DNA of 40,526 nt from Candidatus Zixiibacteriota bacterium (GCA_030668485.1 DAOUTW010000041.1:1-40526), one strand, 5' to 3'. Positions 17,359-26,122 are shown, counted from the first letter of the stretch. Notes: a model not told the origin generated them from the letters alone. Translations and numbers: made by a program.

Positions 17359-18498
17359 ATGAGTTCGTTCGATATTTATCAGTCGGAACATCTGCGCTTT
17401 CCCGCACCCTATGCTGCGCTATCGGAAGACAGCCGGGGACGGAAACATACCATCCCACGAAATAAATATCGCACGGAATACCAGCGCGACCGTGACCGAA
17501 TTATTCATACCACTGCCTTCCGGCGCCTTCAGCACAAAACGCAGGTATTCGCCAGCCATGGTGAGGAGAACGACCATTACCGCACCAGATTGACGCATAC
17601 TATCGAGGTAGCTCAGATAAGTCGAACTATCGCCAGAATTCTGGGACTGAATGAAGACCTTACCGAGGCGGTGGCTTTGGCTCATGATCTGGGGCATACG
17701 CCGTTCGGGCATGCCGGGGAGGATGTCCTCAATGTACTAATGGCGGAGCACGGCGGGTTTAATCATAACGGGCAGTCATTAAGGGTCGTCGATTATCTCG
17801 AAAAGAGATACCCCAATTATTTCGGCCTCAACCTGACTTATGAATTGCGCGAAGCGATTATCAAACATGAGACCGATCATGAGCTTGGTATCCCTGAGGA
17901 ATTCAATCCCGATGAAAAGCCGCTTCTGGAGGGCCAACTGGTTAATCTGGCCGATGAGATCGCCTATAACGGGCATGATGTCGATGACGGATTGTCATCG
18001 GGTCTGCTAACGCTGGACCAATTGCGGGAAACCGATTTTCTGTCAGATATTATGAGCGATATTGATAATAATTTAACCGAGAAATCTCCGGACATGATCC
18101 GGTTTGCACTGGTGCGGTATTTGGTGAATCAGCTGGTACTCGACTTGAGACAGGAAACAGCCCGAAGGCTGAGCGAAAATAATATCGAGTCCGTCGATGA
18201 TGTCCGCAAATCGACGGCCCGGCTGATGACCTTTTCCGATGAGCAGGATCAATTCAACCGTCAGTTGAAATCGTTCCTGCGGGAGAATATGTATCGCCAT
18301 CCTCATTTGGCCGAAATGAAAGAACGGTCCGAGAAAATTATTACATTTTTATTTCATCATTATCTCGAGCATATTGTTGCCTTACCGGACAATTTCCGAT
18401 TCCGATACCCCGATCAGAATCATTATACTCTTGTCAGCGATTATATCGCCGGGATGACCGACCGGTTTGCTCAGAATGAATTCGCCAACCTGACTTAA
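17359..18498 (+). CDS. dgt: Deoxyguanosinetriphosphate triphosphohydrolase-like protein (HD domain)
   Basis: The product is 379 residues. It hydrolyses dNTPs to the deoxynucleoside and triphosphate, helping balance nucleotide pools. The N terminus has the family signature (SRGRKH, RTEYQRDRDRIIHTTAFRRLQHKTQVF). The HD metal site is intact: H80, H109-D110 (LAHDLGHTPFGHAGE) and D199 (NLADEIAYNGHDVDDG). The length is in the usual range for short Dgt homologues. The start is fixed by the promoter, whose TATAAT ends 8 nt upstream; the mRNA is probably leaderless. No other start lies before the conserved SRGR motif. The gene is apparently monocistronic; the next gene has its own ribosome site 178 bp later. 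Confidence 0.93.
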   Translation: MSSFDIYQSEHLRFPAPYAALSEDSRGRKHTIPRNKYRTEYQRDRDRIIHTTAFRRLQHKTQVFASHGEENDHYRTRLTHTIEVAQISRTIARILGLNEDLTEAVALAHDLGHTPFGHAGEDVLNVLMAEHGGFNHNGQSLRVVDYLEKRYPNYFGLNLTYELREAIIKHETDHELGIPEEFNPDEKPLLEGQLVNLADEIAYNGHDVDDGLSSGLLTLDQLRETDFLSDIMSDIDNNLTEKSPDMIRFALVRYLVNQLVLDLRQETARRLSENNIESVDDVRKSTARLMTFSDEQDQFNRQLKSFLRENMYRHPHLAEMKERSEKIITFLFHHYLEHIVALPDNFRFRYPDQNHYTLVSDYIAGMTDRFAQNEFANLT

Positions 18499-18676
18499 GC
18501 CCTAAACATAAAATCTGCATTTGGCTGCATCAATATTCGGTAATAGTTGTCACTCTCTCCGCTTTCAGTCGCACTCCGATGTTATATCTGTCTGATTCCT
18601 AACAGCTTTCTGATAATTGACATTGCAAATATCTACGGGCACAGGCTTTGCAGGAGGAGAAGCCGGAGGTTATGAT

Positions 18677-19039
18677 ATGGAATTATATTTTGGATCACTA
18701 AAGGGCTTAAATACCGACATCAAGCCGCATAATCTGGTCACTTTTAACATTCCCGATCTCGGAGTGAAATTCAAGGCGCCGTTTCCGGCTGAAGATATGG
18801 CCCTTGATTATGCCTCGCTTCTGACTCTTCTTGAATTCGTCGAAATCAATCCGCAGTTATTTACCAACCGGGCGCTGGAATTATATTCCAACAATTCCGA
18901 GCTGGTCGATCAGATCGAAAATAAACAGGTGAACCGGACGGAACTGATACCGTTCCTCAAAAAGGCACTTCATTACCGCTCCAAATTGAATTATTCGTTG
19001 AATTGGACTCCCGGAACAAACGGCGAACAGCAGCTCTGA
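18677..19039 (+). CDS. Conserved-looking protein of unknown function
   Basis: The product is 120 residues with no signal peptide or transmembrane segment. It starts MELYFGSLKGL and appears alpha-helical, with LDYASLLTLLEFVEINPQLF and NRTELIPFLKKALHY in the middle and C-terminal parts, ending NWTPGTNGEQQL. I do not recognise a family. The ATG at 18677 has GGAGGT 6 nt upstream, a strong ribosome site; the frame upstream to 18617 begins with a TTG inside a TTGACA and is not used. TTGACA at 18617 lacks a good -10 box, so its promoter is unclear. It runs convergent with the minus-strand regulator at 19093. Confidence 0.6.
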   Translation: MELYFGSLKGLNTDIKPHNLVTFNIPDLGVKFKAPFPAEDMALDYASLLTLLEFVEINPQLFTNRALELYSNNSELVDQIENKQVNRTELIPFLKKALHYRSKLNYSLNWTPGTNGEQQL

Positions 19040-19092
19040 ACCGCTAATATATTAACTCTGAGTTTTATTAAGGAATGAAAGCAAGCTTGTCT

Positions 19093-20823
19093 TCAACTGA
19101 CGCCGGGTTTTTTGGCTTTCTCATCCATAAGGCGACAACCCTCCATTAGAATTGCCTCATTTGGAAGTTCATTGTTGGGTTCGGGCAGATCTTCCTGACC
19201 TATCTGCTCAATAAACCAGGTTCCGTTCTCCCATTTCAAGGCCTTATGGATGGCGGTTTCTCCCTCCATCTCACCCAGTTTGGCAAAGATGATTGCGCCC
19301 TGATCCAAATACATCATCAGAGGGTCGGAGGCTGGATTTTCCGTTTTCACCGTAATACGTGTCGTTCGTCGGCTGGGGCCCAGCGCCTGCAGGAGGTCGA
19401 TTATGTTCATTTCACAAAGGTTGCCCCTGGATCCGGACTGTTGATTAGCAGAGCCACGGTTTGTCCCGGGCATTACCCCGGAAGATGTCTGGTATTTTTT
19501 GATTTTTAGAATCAGCACATCAAGGTCGATTCCCAAGTCGAAAATATCCTCGATGCCCAGTTTGTGCAGAGAAGCCAGCCGTTTGATGATCGAGCTCTTG
19601 ACCAATAGGAAAGTGGGGGTGACGTTGATGTCGATCCCGTTGGTGGATAGAAATTGTAAAGCCTTGACGACATCATTGGGCGTGGAATTGATACGCATGA
19701 TGAGCATGTCCGGTGGTTTACGCCGGCACTGTCCCGCCAGCGACGCCAGCGATTCGGTCATAACGGCCTTAATCCCTTCGTTCCTGAGTCGGGTTTGCAG
19801 CGGGTAAAGATTTGACGATCGGTTAGAATAAACTATAATCCGGAAACGATTTTCATCCGATTCGAGTGCTTGAGATTCAATCTCCAGAATGGAGATGAAG
19901 GCCTCGACCACATTATCCAAAAACAGTTTTCCTGACAACTTTTTTAATTCGCGGGAAATGACAACGAGAATATCCTCGGTAAGGTGACTGTCCTCATGGA
20001 CGGTACCACAGTAAAGGTCGACCAGGGTCAGGATATTGGCTCCCACCAGTTCAAGAGAGGTCTGATCGGGATGATCCTTTTTCAGACTGCGGTACATCAT
20101 CCTGATAATTTTGATTATTGGTGGATTCTCCTTGAGAAACTGGAGTAGGTTGACGCTGGCATCGGCCGAGGTTTTGATATTGCCGGTGGGACGGTGCGAA
20201 TGGCCGATTTTGGCCAGTACATGAATATCGCCCGCGCCGGAAATCACTTCTTTGTCATGGGGCGATAGTTTCAAGCGGTCGCAAAGTTTATTTATGAATC
20301 GACGCGCCCTGATCAGCAGGTCGTTGGCAGGGCTCTGCTTGGTTGTATAAATAACCCTGGTTTCCGGTGATTTACTTCTCAGTCTTTCCACCAGAGGCAT
20401 AGGTATTCGGGACGTATCCCTCAGCGGGGTTTTGGGTCCTTTCCGGGGCATATCTCCGGGATGGATACCTTTGGTACCACGGCTGAAATCTTCCAGATAC
20501 TTACTGGAATTCCTATCCTTGATGAAAAAGGCATGAAAGTCTTTATTGGCAATAACTTCAGTGGTATCTTCGGCGTCATCGATAATACTGAATTCGAAGT
20601 TACCCGGCGTCAGGGCGATCTTGATATCCGGTTCGGATTCGATTTCATCGGATAAGGGCAAATCGTTGTGGTTTGTTTCAATTGTTTCAGAATTATCAGG
20701 GTTTGGCTTTGAATCGTCCACGTCCTGATGGTTTTCATCATTGACAGGAATCTGAGATTGAGGTTCTGTGCCGTTTTTAGCAGACATTCCGATCGACCAT
20801 TGTTTATAGATCAAGTAAGACAT
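19093..20823 (-). CDS. Regulator with degenerate HD-GYP, receiver-like and DUF4388 domains
   Basis: About 576 residues from the chosen start at 20823 (AGGCGGG nearby; ATG at 20787 is the alternative). Residues 1-130 are acidic and probably disordered. The middle (about 160-310) follows the HD-GYP outline: AGDIHVLAKIG aligns with the usual LLHDIGKIG, so the HD aspartate is Val, and ANILTLVDLYCGTVHED aligns with the ARILAVADVYDALTSD region, while the HHE and GYP motifs are missing. It is probably a non-catalytic relative of cyclic-di-GMP phosphodiesterases. A receiver-like fold follows (RIIVYSNRSSN, PDMLIMRI). The last about 110 residues match DUF4388 (GNLCEMNIIDLLQALG, GAIIFAKLGEMEGE). No membrane helix is seen. 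It is divergent from holA. Confidence 0.72.
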   Translation of the reverse strand: MSYLIYKQWSIGMSAKNGTEPQSQIPVNDENHQDVDDSKPNPDNSETIETNHNDLPLSDEIESEPDIKIALTPGNFEFSIIDDAEDTTEVIANKDFHAFFIKDRNSSKYLEDFSRGTKGIHPGDMPRKGPKTPLRDTSRIPMPLVERLRSKSPETRVIYTTKQSPANDLLIRARRFINKLCDRLKLSPHDKEVISGAGDIHVLAKIGHSHRPTGNIKTSADASVNLLQFLKENPPIIKIIRMMYRSLKKDHPDQTSLELVGANILTLVDLYCGTVHEDSHLTEDILVVISRELKKLSGKLFLDNVVEAFISILEIESQALESDENRFRIIVYSNRSSNLYPLQTRLRNEGIKAVMTESLASLAGQCRRKPPDMLIMRINSTPNDVVKALQFLSTNGIDINVTPTFLLVKSSIIKRLASLHKLGIEDIFDLGIDLDVLILKIKKYQTSSGVMPGTNRGSANQQSGSRGNLCEMNIIDLLQALGPSRRTTRITVKTENPASDPLMMYLDQGAIIFAKLGEMEGETAIHKALKWENGTWFIEQIGQEDLPEPNNELPNEAILMEGCRLMDEKAKKPGVS

Positions 20824-20998
20824 CGGCCCGCCTGCTGTATATTTTATGGCTATACTCTGGCGCGGCCTGATATAAATATACCCTTGACTTGAGGGCCTTC
20901 TATTGATTATCGGATTATTGGGATATCTCTTGAGGCAAAGCTCGCCAAGATTGAATCCCCGGAAAATTGTGTCGGGTATCCTAATCATCTAAAATTGA

Positions 20999-21026
20999 TT
21001 GACTTTGGTGGCGGTTGGGATATACC
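20999..21026 (+). promoter_or_regulatory. Candidate promoter of holA, nearly leaderless
   Basis: TTGACT (20999-21004), a 16-bp spacer, then TATACC (21021-21026). The holA ATG at 21035 begins 8 nt after the -10 box, and no Shine-Dalgarno sequence is possible in such a short leader. Confidence 0.5.
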
Positions 21027-21034
21027 TTGACGGT

Positions 21035-22000
21035 ATGACTCCGACACAACTGCTCAAGGAAATCGGTTCCGATAAGTATAAACCGGTTTATTATTTCTTC
21101 GGTGATGAAGATTACCGCAAGACCGAAGCGGTCAAGTATATCCTAAGCAACTATATCCCGAAACAACAACGGGCGCTCAATTTCACCAAACTCTCGGCGG
21201 CCAAAAACGATTTTGAAGCGATTTGTGGGGAAATCGCCGCGATCCCGATGTTGGGAGAGAGGCGGTTCGTTTTTGTCGATGAAGTCCAGAAACTGAAGCC
21301 GACCCAGCAGAAGAAATTCTTTGCCTTTTTGAAGGGGCTGCCGCCCAATATTCTGGTGATTTTGTCCAGCCCGGCAGCACATACACCGGACAAAAAATCG
21401 GCGTTTATGCGCGAGGTAAACAAAATATCCGAACCGGTTAAATTTACCAAACTGGGACCAGAGGCGGCCAGGTCCCGGATCGAACGGCATCTGGTAGCGG
21501 CCGGGTTTACCTATGATCGGGAAGCGGTCGATCTGCTTATTTCTTTGACCGGTGGCGATTTTGGAGGGCTGGCTGGCGAATTGGAGAAATTATCGTTATC
21601 ATCGGAAGAAGGGGCTCATATCGGATTGGAACAAGTCAAGGTGCTGGTCAGCTCTCATGAAGATTTCACCCTTTTCGAACTAATCGACCTGATTGCAGCC
21701 AAAAAAGCCGACCGGGCGCTGTATGTTTGCAATGATTTAATGCAGCGGGGAGTCAAACCGGTGCCGATATTGCGGATGCTATCGGGGCATATGATGAATC
21801 TGACCAAGGCGCACGCGGGTAAAAAGATAGCCGGGCATCCATATTTTGTTGATAAACTGCGTCGCCAGGCTCGTCAATTTGAAGAAAGCCGGGTTACAGA
21901 GGCTATTTCAAGTATAGCCGGGGTTGAGCGAGATATCCGCCATTCAAAAGTCAAAGACTCGATTCTGCTGGAAAACATGATTCGCAAAATTTGCAGATAA
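21035..22000 (+). CDS. holA: DNA polymerase III delta subunit
   Basis: The product is 321 residues. Delta is the clamp-loader subunit that opens the beta sliding clamp. The N-terminal part has the expected KYKPVYYFFGDEDYRKTEAV opening, then RRFVFVDEVQKLKPTQQKKFFAFLKGL and ILVILSSPAAHTPDKKS. The C-terminal collar has FTLFELIDLIAAKKADRALYVCNDLMQRGVKPVPILRMLSGHMMN and VERDIRHSKVKDSILLENMI, typical of HolA. The ATG at 21035 gives a standard N terminus; the frame upstream to 20999 covers only the promoter. The ECF sigma gene follows after 3 nt, so the genes are co-transcribed. Confidence 0.9.
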   Translation: MTPTQLLKEIGSDKYKPVYYFFGDEDYRKTEAVKYILSNYIPKQQRALNFTKLSAAKNDFEAICGEIAAIPMLGERRFVFVDEVQKLKPTQQKKFFAFLKGLPPNILVILSSPAAHTPDKKSAFMREVNKISEPVKFTKLGPEAARSRIERHLVAAGFTYDREAVDLLISLTGGDFGGLAGELEKLSLSSEEGAHIGLEQVKVLVSSHEDFTLFELIDLIAAKKADRALYVCNDLMQRGVKPVPILRMLSGHMMNLTKAHAGKKIAGHPYFVDKLRRQARQFEESRVTEAISSIAGVERDIRHSKVKDSILLENMIRKICR

Positions 22001-22003
22001 ATT

Positions 22004-22585
22004 GTGGAAGAAAACGAAGATATCAGGGTATTGAATAAGAAGGCCGATCTGGAAGAGACGGTTCTGGTGGCTCAGGCCCGAAAAGGCGACAAGACCGCTT
22101 TCGGGAAACTTGTTAAAACTCACCAGCGCCGGGTTTTGAGAATGGTGGTCGGCATGACGGGAGATCTCGATACCGCTATGGATATCGTACAGGACGCATT
22201 TATAAGGGCCTACAAAGCCCTCGACCGGTTCGAAGAAGGGAAGCCTTTTTATCCCTGGCTTTCGACCATCGCGACCAACCTGACCCTGAATCATTTCAAG
22301 AAAAGCCGCCGGGAAACCAGCCTTGATCCGGTCAAACATGACCAGATCGACAACGCTGCCGATCCGCTCTACAAAATGCAAATAGATGAAAATAACCGGC
22401 GCTTGATGGCGGCGGTCAGGGAATTACCAGAACAGTACCGGGTCGTTTTTATCCTGCGTAATTTCGAGGATTTGAGCTATGAAGAGATTGCAACTCGCCT
22501 TGATATATCGGTCGGGACGGTCGATTCCCGACTTTATCGTGCCCGAAGGCGTCTGATGGAACTATTAAAGGATTTGTTGGAATAG
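22004..22585 (+). CDS. ECF-type RNA polymerase sigma factor (second)
   Basis: The product is 193 residues. Region 2 (about 25-100) shows AFGKLVKTHQRRVLRMVVGMTG, DIVQDAFIRAYKALDRF and FYPWLSTIATNLTLNHFKK. Region 4 (about 130-185) shows RELPEQYRVVFILRNFEDLSYEEIATRLDISVGTVDSRLYRARRRL. It is a SigW/RpoE-like ECF factor. The start is a GTG, 3 nt after the holA stop. The zinc-finger anti-sigma gene follows after 2 nt. Being co-transcribed with a replication gene (holA) is probably incidental. Confidence 0.94.
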   Translation: MEENEDIRVLNKKADLEETVLVAQARKGDKTAFGKLVKTHQRRVLRMVVGMTGDLDTAMDIVQDAFIRAYKALDRFEEGKPFYPWLSTIATNLTLNHFKKSRRETSLDPVKHDQIDNAADPLYKMQIDENNRRLMAAVRELPEQYRVVFILRNFEDLSYEEIATRLDISVGTVDSRLYRARRRLMELLKDLLE

Positions 22586-22587
22586 AT

Positions 22588-23994
22588 ATGGGAAGCAAAT
22601 GCGGCAAATATGAAGAATGGTTGTCGGCCTATCTGGACGGCCGGTTGACGCCGGACGAAATGGCCGAAACAGCCGCGCACCTAGACGGGTGCTCCGAATG
22701 TTCGGCTTTGCTGGAAAAGATGCATCGTTTGGATGGTCTCGCTTCTGATACTTCGCTTGATTTCGACGATGTCCTGATGGAAGGCCTGAGCGAGAGGATA
22801 GCCGTCGGTATTGAAAATATCGAGGATACCAAGGTGAAGCCGGTCGAACGAAAGTCGAAGATTATCCCGATCTGGTATCGCTATGTCGCTGTAGCAGCTT
22901 CGATCGTGGTAGTATTTTTTGCCGGGCGAACGGCGTTCAGGGAAACCGGGATGGAACCGACCAGACACCGGTTGATCCCCACGCCTTCTCAAATGAGCAA
23001 ACCTCAACCGAGCAAAGAGAAGAAGAGCGAACCGGTCGAGAGTTCCAAACCTCAGGTCGAGTCGGTGATTACAGAGGACGAGGCAATATCGGATCAAATG
23101 ACTACACCGGATGTGGGGCGACAAGAAATTATCGAGATGCATCCGCAAAAGGAAAAGAAGGATGCTGATCCGACTGGCGAATCTCGAAGCAAGTCCGAGG
23201 CGGGAGAAATATCGGCGCCCAAGATAGCTATCCCCAAGCCGGCGATGATCGAAACTACAGCATTAGAAGATGGCAGCCAGCATGATTTAGCTGAGATAGT
23301 TGATAGTGACAAACTGGCTGCAACTCCGGCAAGTGCGGAAGGCGGGCCGAGCGATATGGCTGACCTTGTCGTGACTCCCGACGATGACGAGTCAACACCG
23401 ACCGATGTGAAAATTGCGGGACAAATAGTTGATGAAGAAACCGATGTTTCGAATGAATCTGAAACGGTAATCCAATTGAACAAGCGGACTGATAAGGTGA
23501 TCTTTGACACGATAGCTTCTCCCGGGATTGTGGATTCGCGCAAAGGGGTTAATTATCATTCTGTCTCAGAGTCGCCACCACCACCACCACCACCGCCCGA
23601 TAAGGAGCAGGGGAAAGGCCTGTTAACCGTTGATAGTCTCGAAGTCCTCTATGCCCAGGCGGTTTCCGGGTCTGATAGGGGTATGTATAATTTCAAGGCC
23701 GAGGCATCACAGGCGATACAATCGCGGAGTAAGGTTGATAAATTTATTGCCCTGATTGACAGTGTCGAGGCGGTATCAGAGTCGAGGAAGTCTGACCGGC
23801 GCCTGGAAAATTTGTACATTCAGGCGCGGGCCAATTATGATTTATACCGGCAGACGAGAGAGAAAGACTATCTCGACCGCGCTCGTGAATTCAAGAGCGC
23901 TCTTTCGGAAATTATCAATCAGAAGCTGGAAGTCGATGAAAATAACACCATTCTGCTGGACTATAAGGCGAAAATAGAGCGTTGGAGATTTTAA
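22588..23994 (+). CDS. Zinc-finger anti-sigma factor with large proline-rich extracytoplasmic domain
   Basis: The product is 468 residues. The cytoplasmic N terminus carries the zf-HC2 site (AHLDGCSECSALLEKM; H31, C35, C38). A single membrane helix lies at about 92-112 (WYRYVAVAASIVVVFFAG). About 350 extracytoplasmic residues follow: a Lys/Glu/Ser/Pro-rich linker, an eight-proline run (SESPPPPPPPPDKE, encoded partly by a CCA repeat) and a helical C-terminal part (about 350-468, DSLEVLYAQAVSGSDRG, LENLYIQARANYDLYRQ). The C-terminal helices resemble tetratricopeptide-like packing, but I cannot prove it. It should hold the upstream ECF factor. The extracytoplasmic part is much longer than in the first anti-sigma, suggesting a different signal. 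Confidence 0.86.
   Translation: MGSKCGKYEEWLSAYLDGRLTPDEMAETAAHLDGCSECSALLEKMHRLDGLASDTSLDFDDVLMEGLSERIAVGIENIEDTKVKPVERKSKIIPIWYRYVAVAASIVVVFFAGRTAFRETGMEPTRHRLIPTPSQMSKPQPSKEKKSEPVESSKPQVESVITEDEAISDQMTTPDVGRQEIIEMHPQKEKKDADPTGESRSKSEAGEISAPKIAIPKPAMIETTALEDGSQHDLAEIVDSDKLAATPASAEGGPSDMADLVVTPDDDESTPTDVKIAGQIVDEETDVSNESETVIQLNKRTDKVIFDTIASPGIVDSRKGVNYHSVSESPPPPPPPPDKEQGKGLLTVDSLEVLYAQAVSGSDRGMYNFKAEASQAIQSRSKVDKFIALIDSVEAVSESRKSDRRLENLYIQARANYDLYRQTREKDYLDRAREFKSALSEIINQKLEVDENNTILLDYKAKIERWRF
23575..23592 (+). repeat. In-frame CCA trinucleotide repeat (6 units)
   Basis: Six CCA codons followed by CCG and CCC encode eight prolines in the anti-sigma extracytoplasmic domain. A change in unit number would stay in frame. 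Confidence 0.85.
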
Positions 23995-24033
23995 GCCAAA
24001 TTTAATTACGGAGGTATTTCCGGTCTCGATTAT

Positions 24034-24699
24034 ATGATGGGTCTGTTTTCTAAATCAAAAGACTGGACCGATGAAGATTTCCGTCGGGCGCGGCTGAACA
24101 TGGTCAATAACCAGATTGTCGGTCGCGATGTAAAAAACCCGGAGGTGATTGAGGCGATGGAGAGGATCCCTCGACATCTGTTTGTCGAAGAGAACCAGCG
24201 CCGAGAGGCTTATGACGATAATCCTCTGCCAATCGGCTACGGACAGACCATCTCTCAGCCTTATGTCGTTGCTTCGATGACCGAACATCTGATTCCTTCC
24301 AAAGATAAAACCGTCCTCGAAATAGGGACCGGGTCGGGATATCAAACGGCGGTCCTGGCAGAACTTTTCGCCTGTATCGATACGGTAGAGTTCGTCGAGC
24401 AATTATCGAAAAGCGCCCGGATCCTATTGGATCGTATGGGATACACCAATATCACTTATCATGTCGGCGACGGGCTGGTCATCCCGGGGCCTGATATTAA
24501 ATTTGATGCCATCATTGTCACTGCGGCGCCGGAGACATTTCCGCAAACTCTGGCCGAACGTCTTAATCCCGGCGGGCGTCTTATTATTCCGGTCGGCGGT
24601 TCGGTTCAGGATCTCGAATTAGTCTCCAAAGACCCTAAGGGAGGGGTGAGTTTCAAAACACTTTACCCGGTCAGATTTGTGCCACTCCGGAGCGATTGA
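24034..24699 (+). CDS. pcm: Protein-L-isoaspartate O-methyltransferase
   Basis: The product is 221 residues, the usual PCMT length. The enzyme repairs isoaspartyl residues using S-adenosylmethionine. The N-terminal substrate side shows RIPRHLFVEENQRREAYDDNPLPIGYGQTISQPYVVASM. Methyltransferase motif I is VLEIGTGSGYQ (94-104), then VEFVEQLSKSARI (motif post-I) and FDAIIVTAAPETFP. The C terminus has LNPGGRLIIPVGG and FVPLRSD. The GGAGGT at 24010-24015 lies 18 nt upstream of the ATG, too far for best use, so translation start efficiency may be low or the start imprecise. It probably belongs to the holA-sigma-anti-sigma operon. Confidence 0.94.
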   Translation: MMGLFSKSKDWTDEDFRRARLNMVNNQIVGRDVKNPEVIEAMERIPRHLFVEENQRREAYDDNPLPIGYGQTISQPYVVASMTEHLIPSKDKTVLEIGTGSGYQTAVLAELFACIDTVEFVEQLSKSARILLDRMGYTNITYHVGDGLVIPGPDIKFDAIIVTAAPETFPQTLAERLNPGGRLIIPVGGSVQDLELVSKDPKGGVSFKTLYPVRFVPLRSD

Positions 24700-24786
24700 T
24701 TCCTCTCTTGAAATAAAGCAAAAAACTTTTCCTCTGATCCTTCGTAATAGAAACCAGGTACGGTAGTGAGGAATAAGGAGGACACT

Positions 24787-25227
24787 GTGGATAAGAGATT
24801 GTACAGGTCCCGTAAGGATTGCACCATTGGCGGCGTCTGCGGAGGACTCGGAGATTACTTCAATATTGATCCGGTCTTTATCAGAATCGTGATGGTGCTG
24901 TCGATTTTCGCCGACGGCGTCGGTATTCTGGCCTACCTGATAGGCTGGATTGTCATACCGCGTGCCCCCTATGAGGGGGAAACCACTGGCGAATTGAAAC
25001 CGGAAACACCGGAGAAGGTCGAATATGCCTCCTGGAATAAATATATTCCGGGCGGGTTTTTGATCCTTCTGGGAGTATTCTTTATTGTCCGGGATCATTA
25101 CTGGTGGTGGGATGTAGAGCGGTTCTGGCCGCTTTTGCTGGTTGTCTTTGGAGTATTTCTGCTTCTAAGGCTGGGGCGTAAACAGCAAAAACTTGAGGAG
25201 GGAACCAATGAGTCCGGCCAAATTTAG
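24787..25227 (+). CDS. PspC-domain membrane protein
   Basis: About 146 residues from the GTG at 24787, which has AAGGAGG 5 nt upstream; the frame is open to 24766 but that start lacks a ribosome site. The PspC domain is in the first 65 residues (KRLYRSRKDCTIGGVCGGLGDYFNIDPVFIRIVMV). Three membrane helices follow (about 36-58, 87-101 and 110-128). PspC-type proteins respond to membrane stress and sit in the inner membrane. The gene overlaps the next by 20 bp, so the two are coupled. Confidence 0.88.
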   Translation: MDKRLYRSRKDCTIGGVCGGLGDYFNIDPVFIRIVMVLSIFADGVGILAYLIGWIVIPRAPYEGETTGELKPETPEKVEYASWNKYIPGGFLILLGVFFIVRDHYWWWDVERFWPLLLVVFGVFLLLRLGRKQQKLEEGTNESGQI

Positions 25228-26122
25228 GTGGGGGATTTTATTTATACTCGTCGGCGTTCTGCTGCTGCTGAACAATATCGGTCAACTGGACTGGTGGGTT
25301 TGGACAGAAATATTGTCTCTCTGGCCCCTGATCCTGATTGCGATCGGTCTGGAAAAGATTTTCACCAAGTCAAAGGTGGAATTCATTGCTTATCTGCCGA
25401 TTCTCGGGCTCTCAGCGGCCGTGCTGTGGGTAGCCTTCAGCGGCTGTTGCGGAACCGACGATTCCAATCTGATCCGGCGCGGCAGCACTTATCGATACAC
25501 CCTCGACATGGAGGCTGATATCGACAGGATCGAAGCTAAATTCGATCTCGGCGATATTGATATCTCCCTGGGTAATACCGGCACCAGGCTTTTCCGGGCT
25601 CGTACCGATGTCTGGCGTCAGGTTCCTAAAGTCGATTTCGACGAGAGCGGGGGAGTGGCTAAGCTGGAATTATCATCTCAGAAGAAGCGAATTCCCAACT
25701 GGATCAGGATTGAAAAGTGGGGCAGAGAAGGCGACTGGGATCTGTATCTCAATGATGGCGTTCCGATCAGCCTTGAGTGTTCCGGAGACAAATCGGATAT
25801 GACTCTCGATTGTCGCAACCTCCTTCTTGAGGAACTTTTTATCGATTCTGATGAGGGAGATATACGAATAAAGATTGGCGACTTAAAGGAATATGTTAAT
25901 GTAAAACTCGAAGGGGCTGAGGCTGATTACCGGGTCTTGGTTCCGGATGGTTGCGGATTAAAAATATCGGGTGCAGGCGATGAAATGACTCGGTTGCTGG
26001 AGAGGTTGGAGCTAATAGAAGCGGACGGATTTTATACCAGCGAAGGTTATGATACGCTGACTCCCAGGATTGAGCTTGATCTGGCCGATGACCTAACTCA
26101 GTTTTCACTCGATTACCAATAG
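25208..26122 (+). CDS. LiaF/DUF5668-like membrane protein with C-terminal extracytoplasmic beta domain
   Basis: About 304 residues. Three hydrophobic segments lie near the N terminus (about 9-24 GILFILVGVLLLLNNIG, 33-53 TEILSLWPLILIAIGLEKIF, 61-77 IAYLPILGLSAAVLWVAF). They are followed by SGCCGTDD and a beta-rich domain (about 90-304) with repeated ID-x-I-x and DLG strands (IDRIEAKFDLGDIDISLG). This matches the LiaI-LiaF-like/toastrack architecture often paired with PspC in envelope-stress units. GAGGAGGG lies 4 nt before the ATG, and the start overlaps the PspC gene. A strong terminator follows 32 bp after the stop. Confidence 0.75.
   Translation: MSPAKFRWGILFILVGVLLLLNNIGQLDWWVWTEILSLWPLILIAIGLEKIFTKSKVEFIAYLPILGLSAAVLWVAFSGCCGTDDSNLIRRGSTYRYTLDMEADIDRIEAKFDLGDIDISLGNTGTRLFRARTDVWRQVPKVDFDESGGVAKLELSSQKKRIPNWIRIEKWGREGDWDLYLNDGVPISLECSGDKSDMTLDCRNLLLEELFIDSDEGDIRIKIGDLKEYVNVKLEGAEADYRVLVPDGCGLKISGAGDEMTRLLERLELIEADGFYTSEGYDTLTPRIELDLADDLTQFSLDYQ

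Noticed and set aside
18617-18676. Promoter based on TTGACA at 18617
   Set aside because: No acceptable -10 box lies 15-19 bp downstream.
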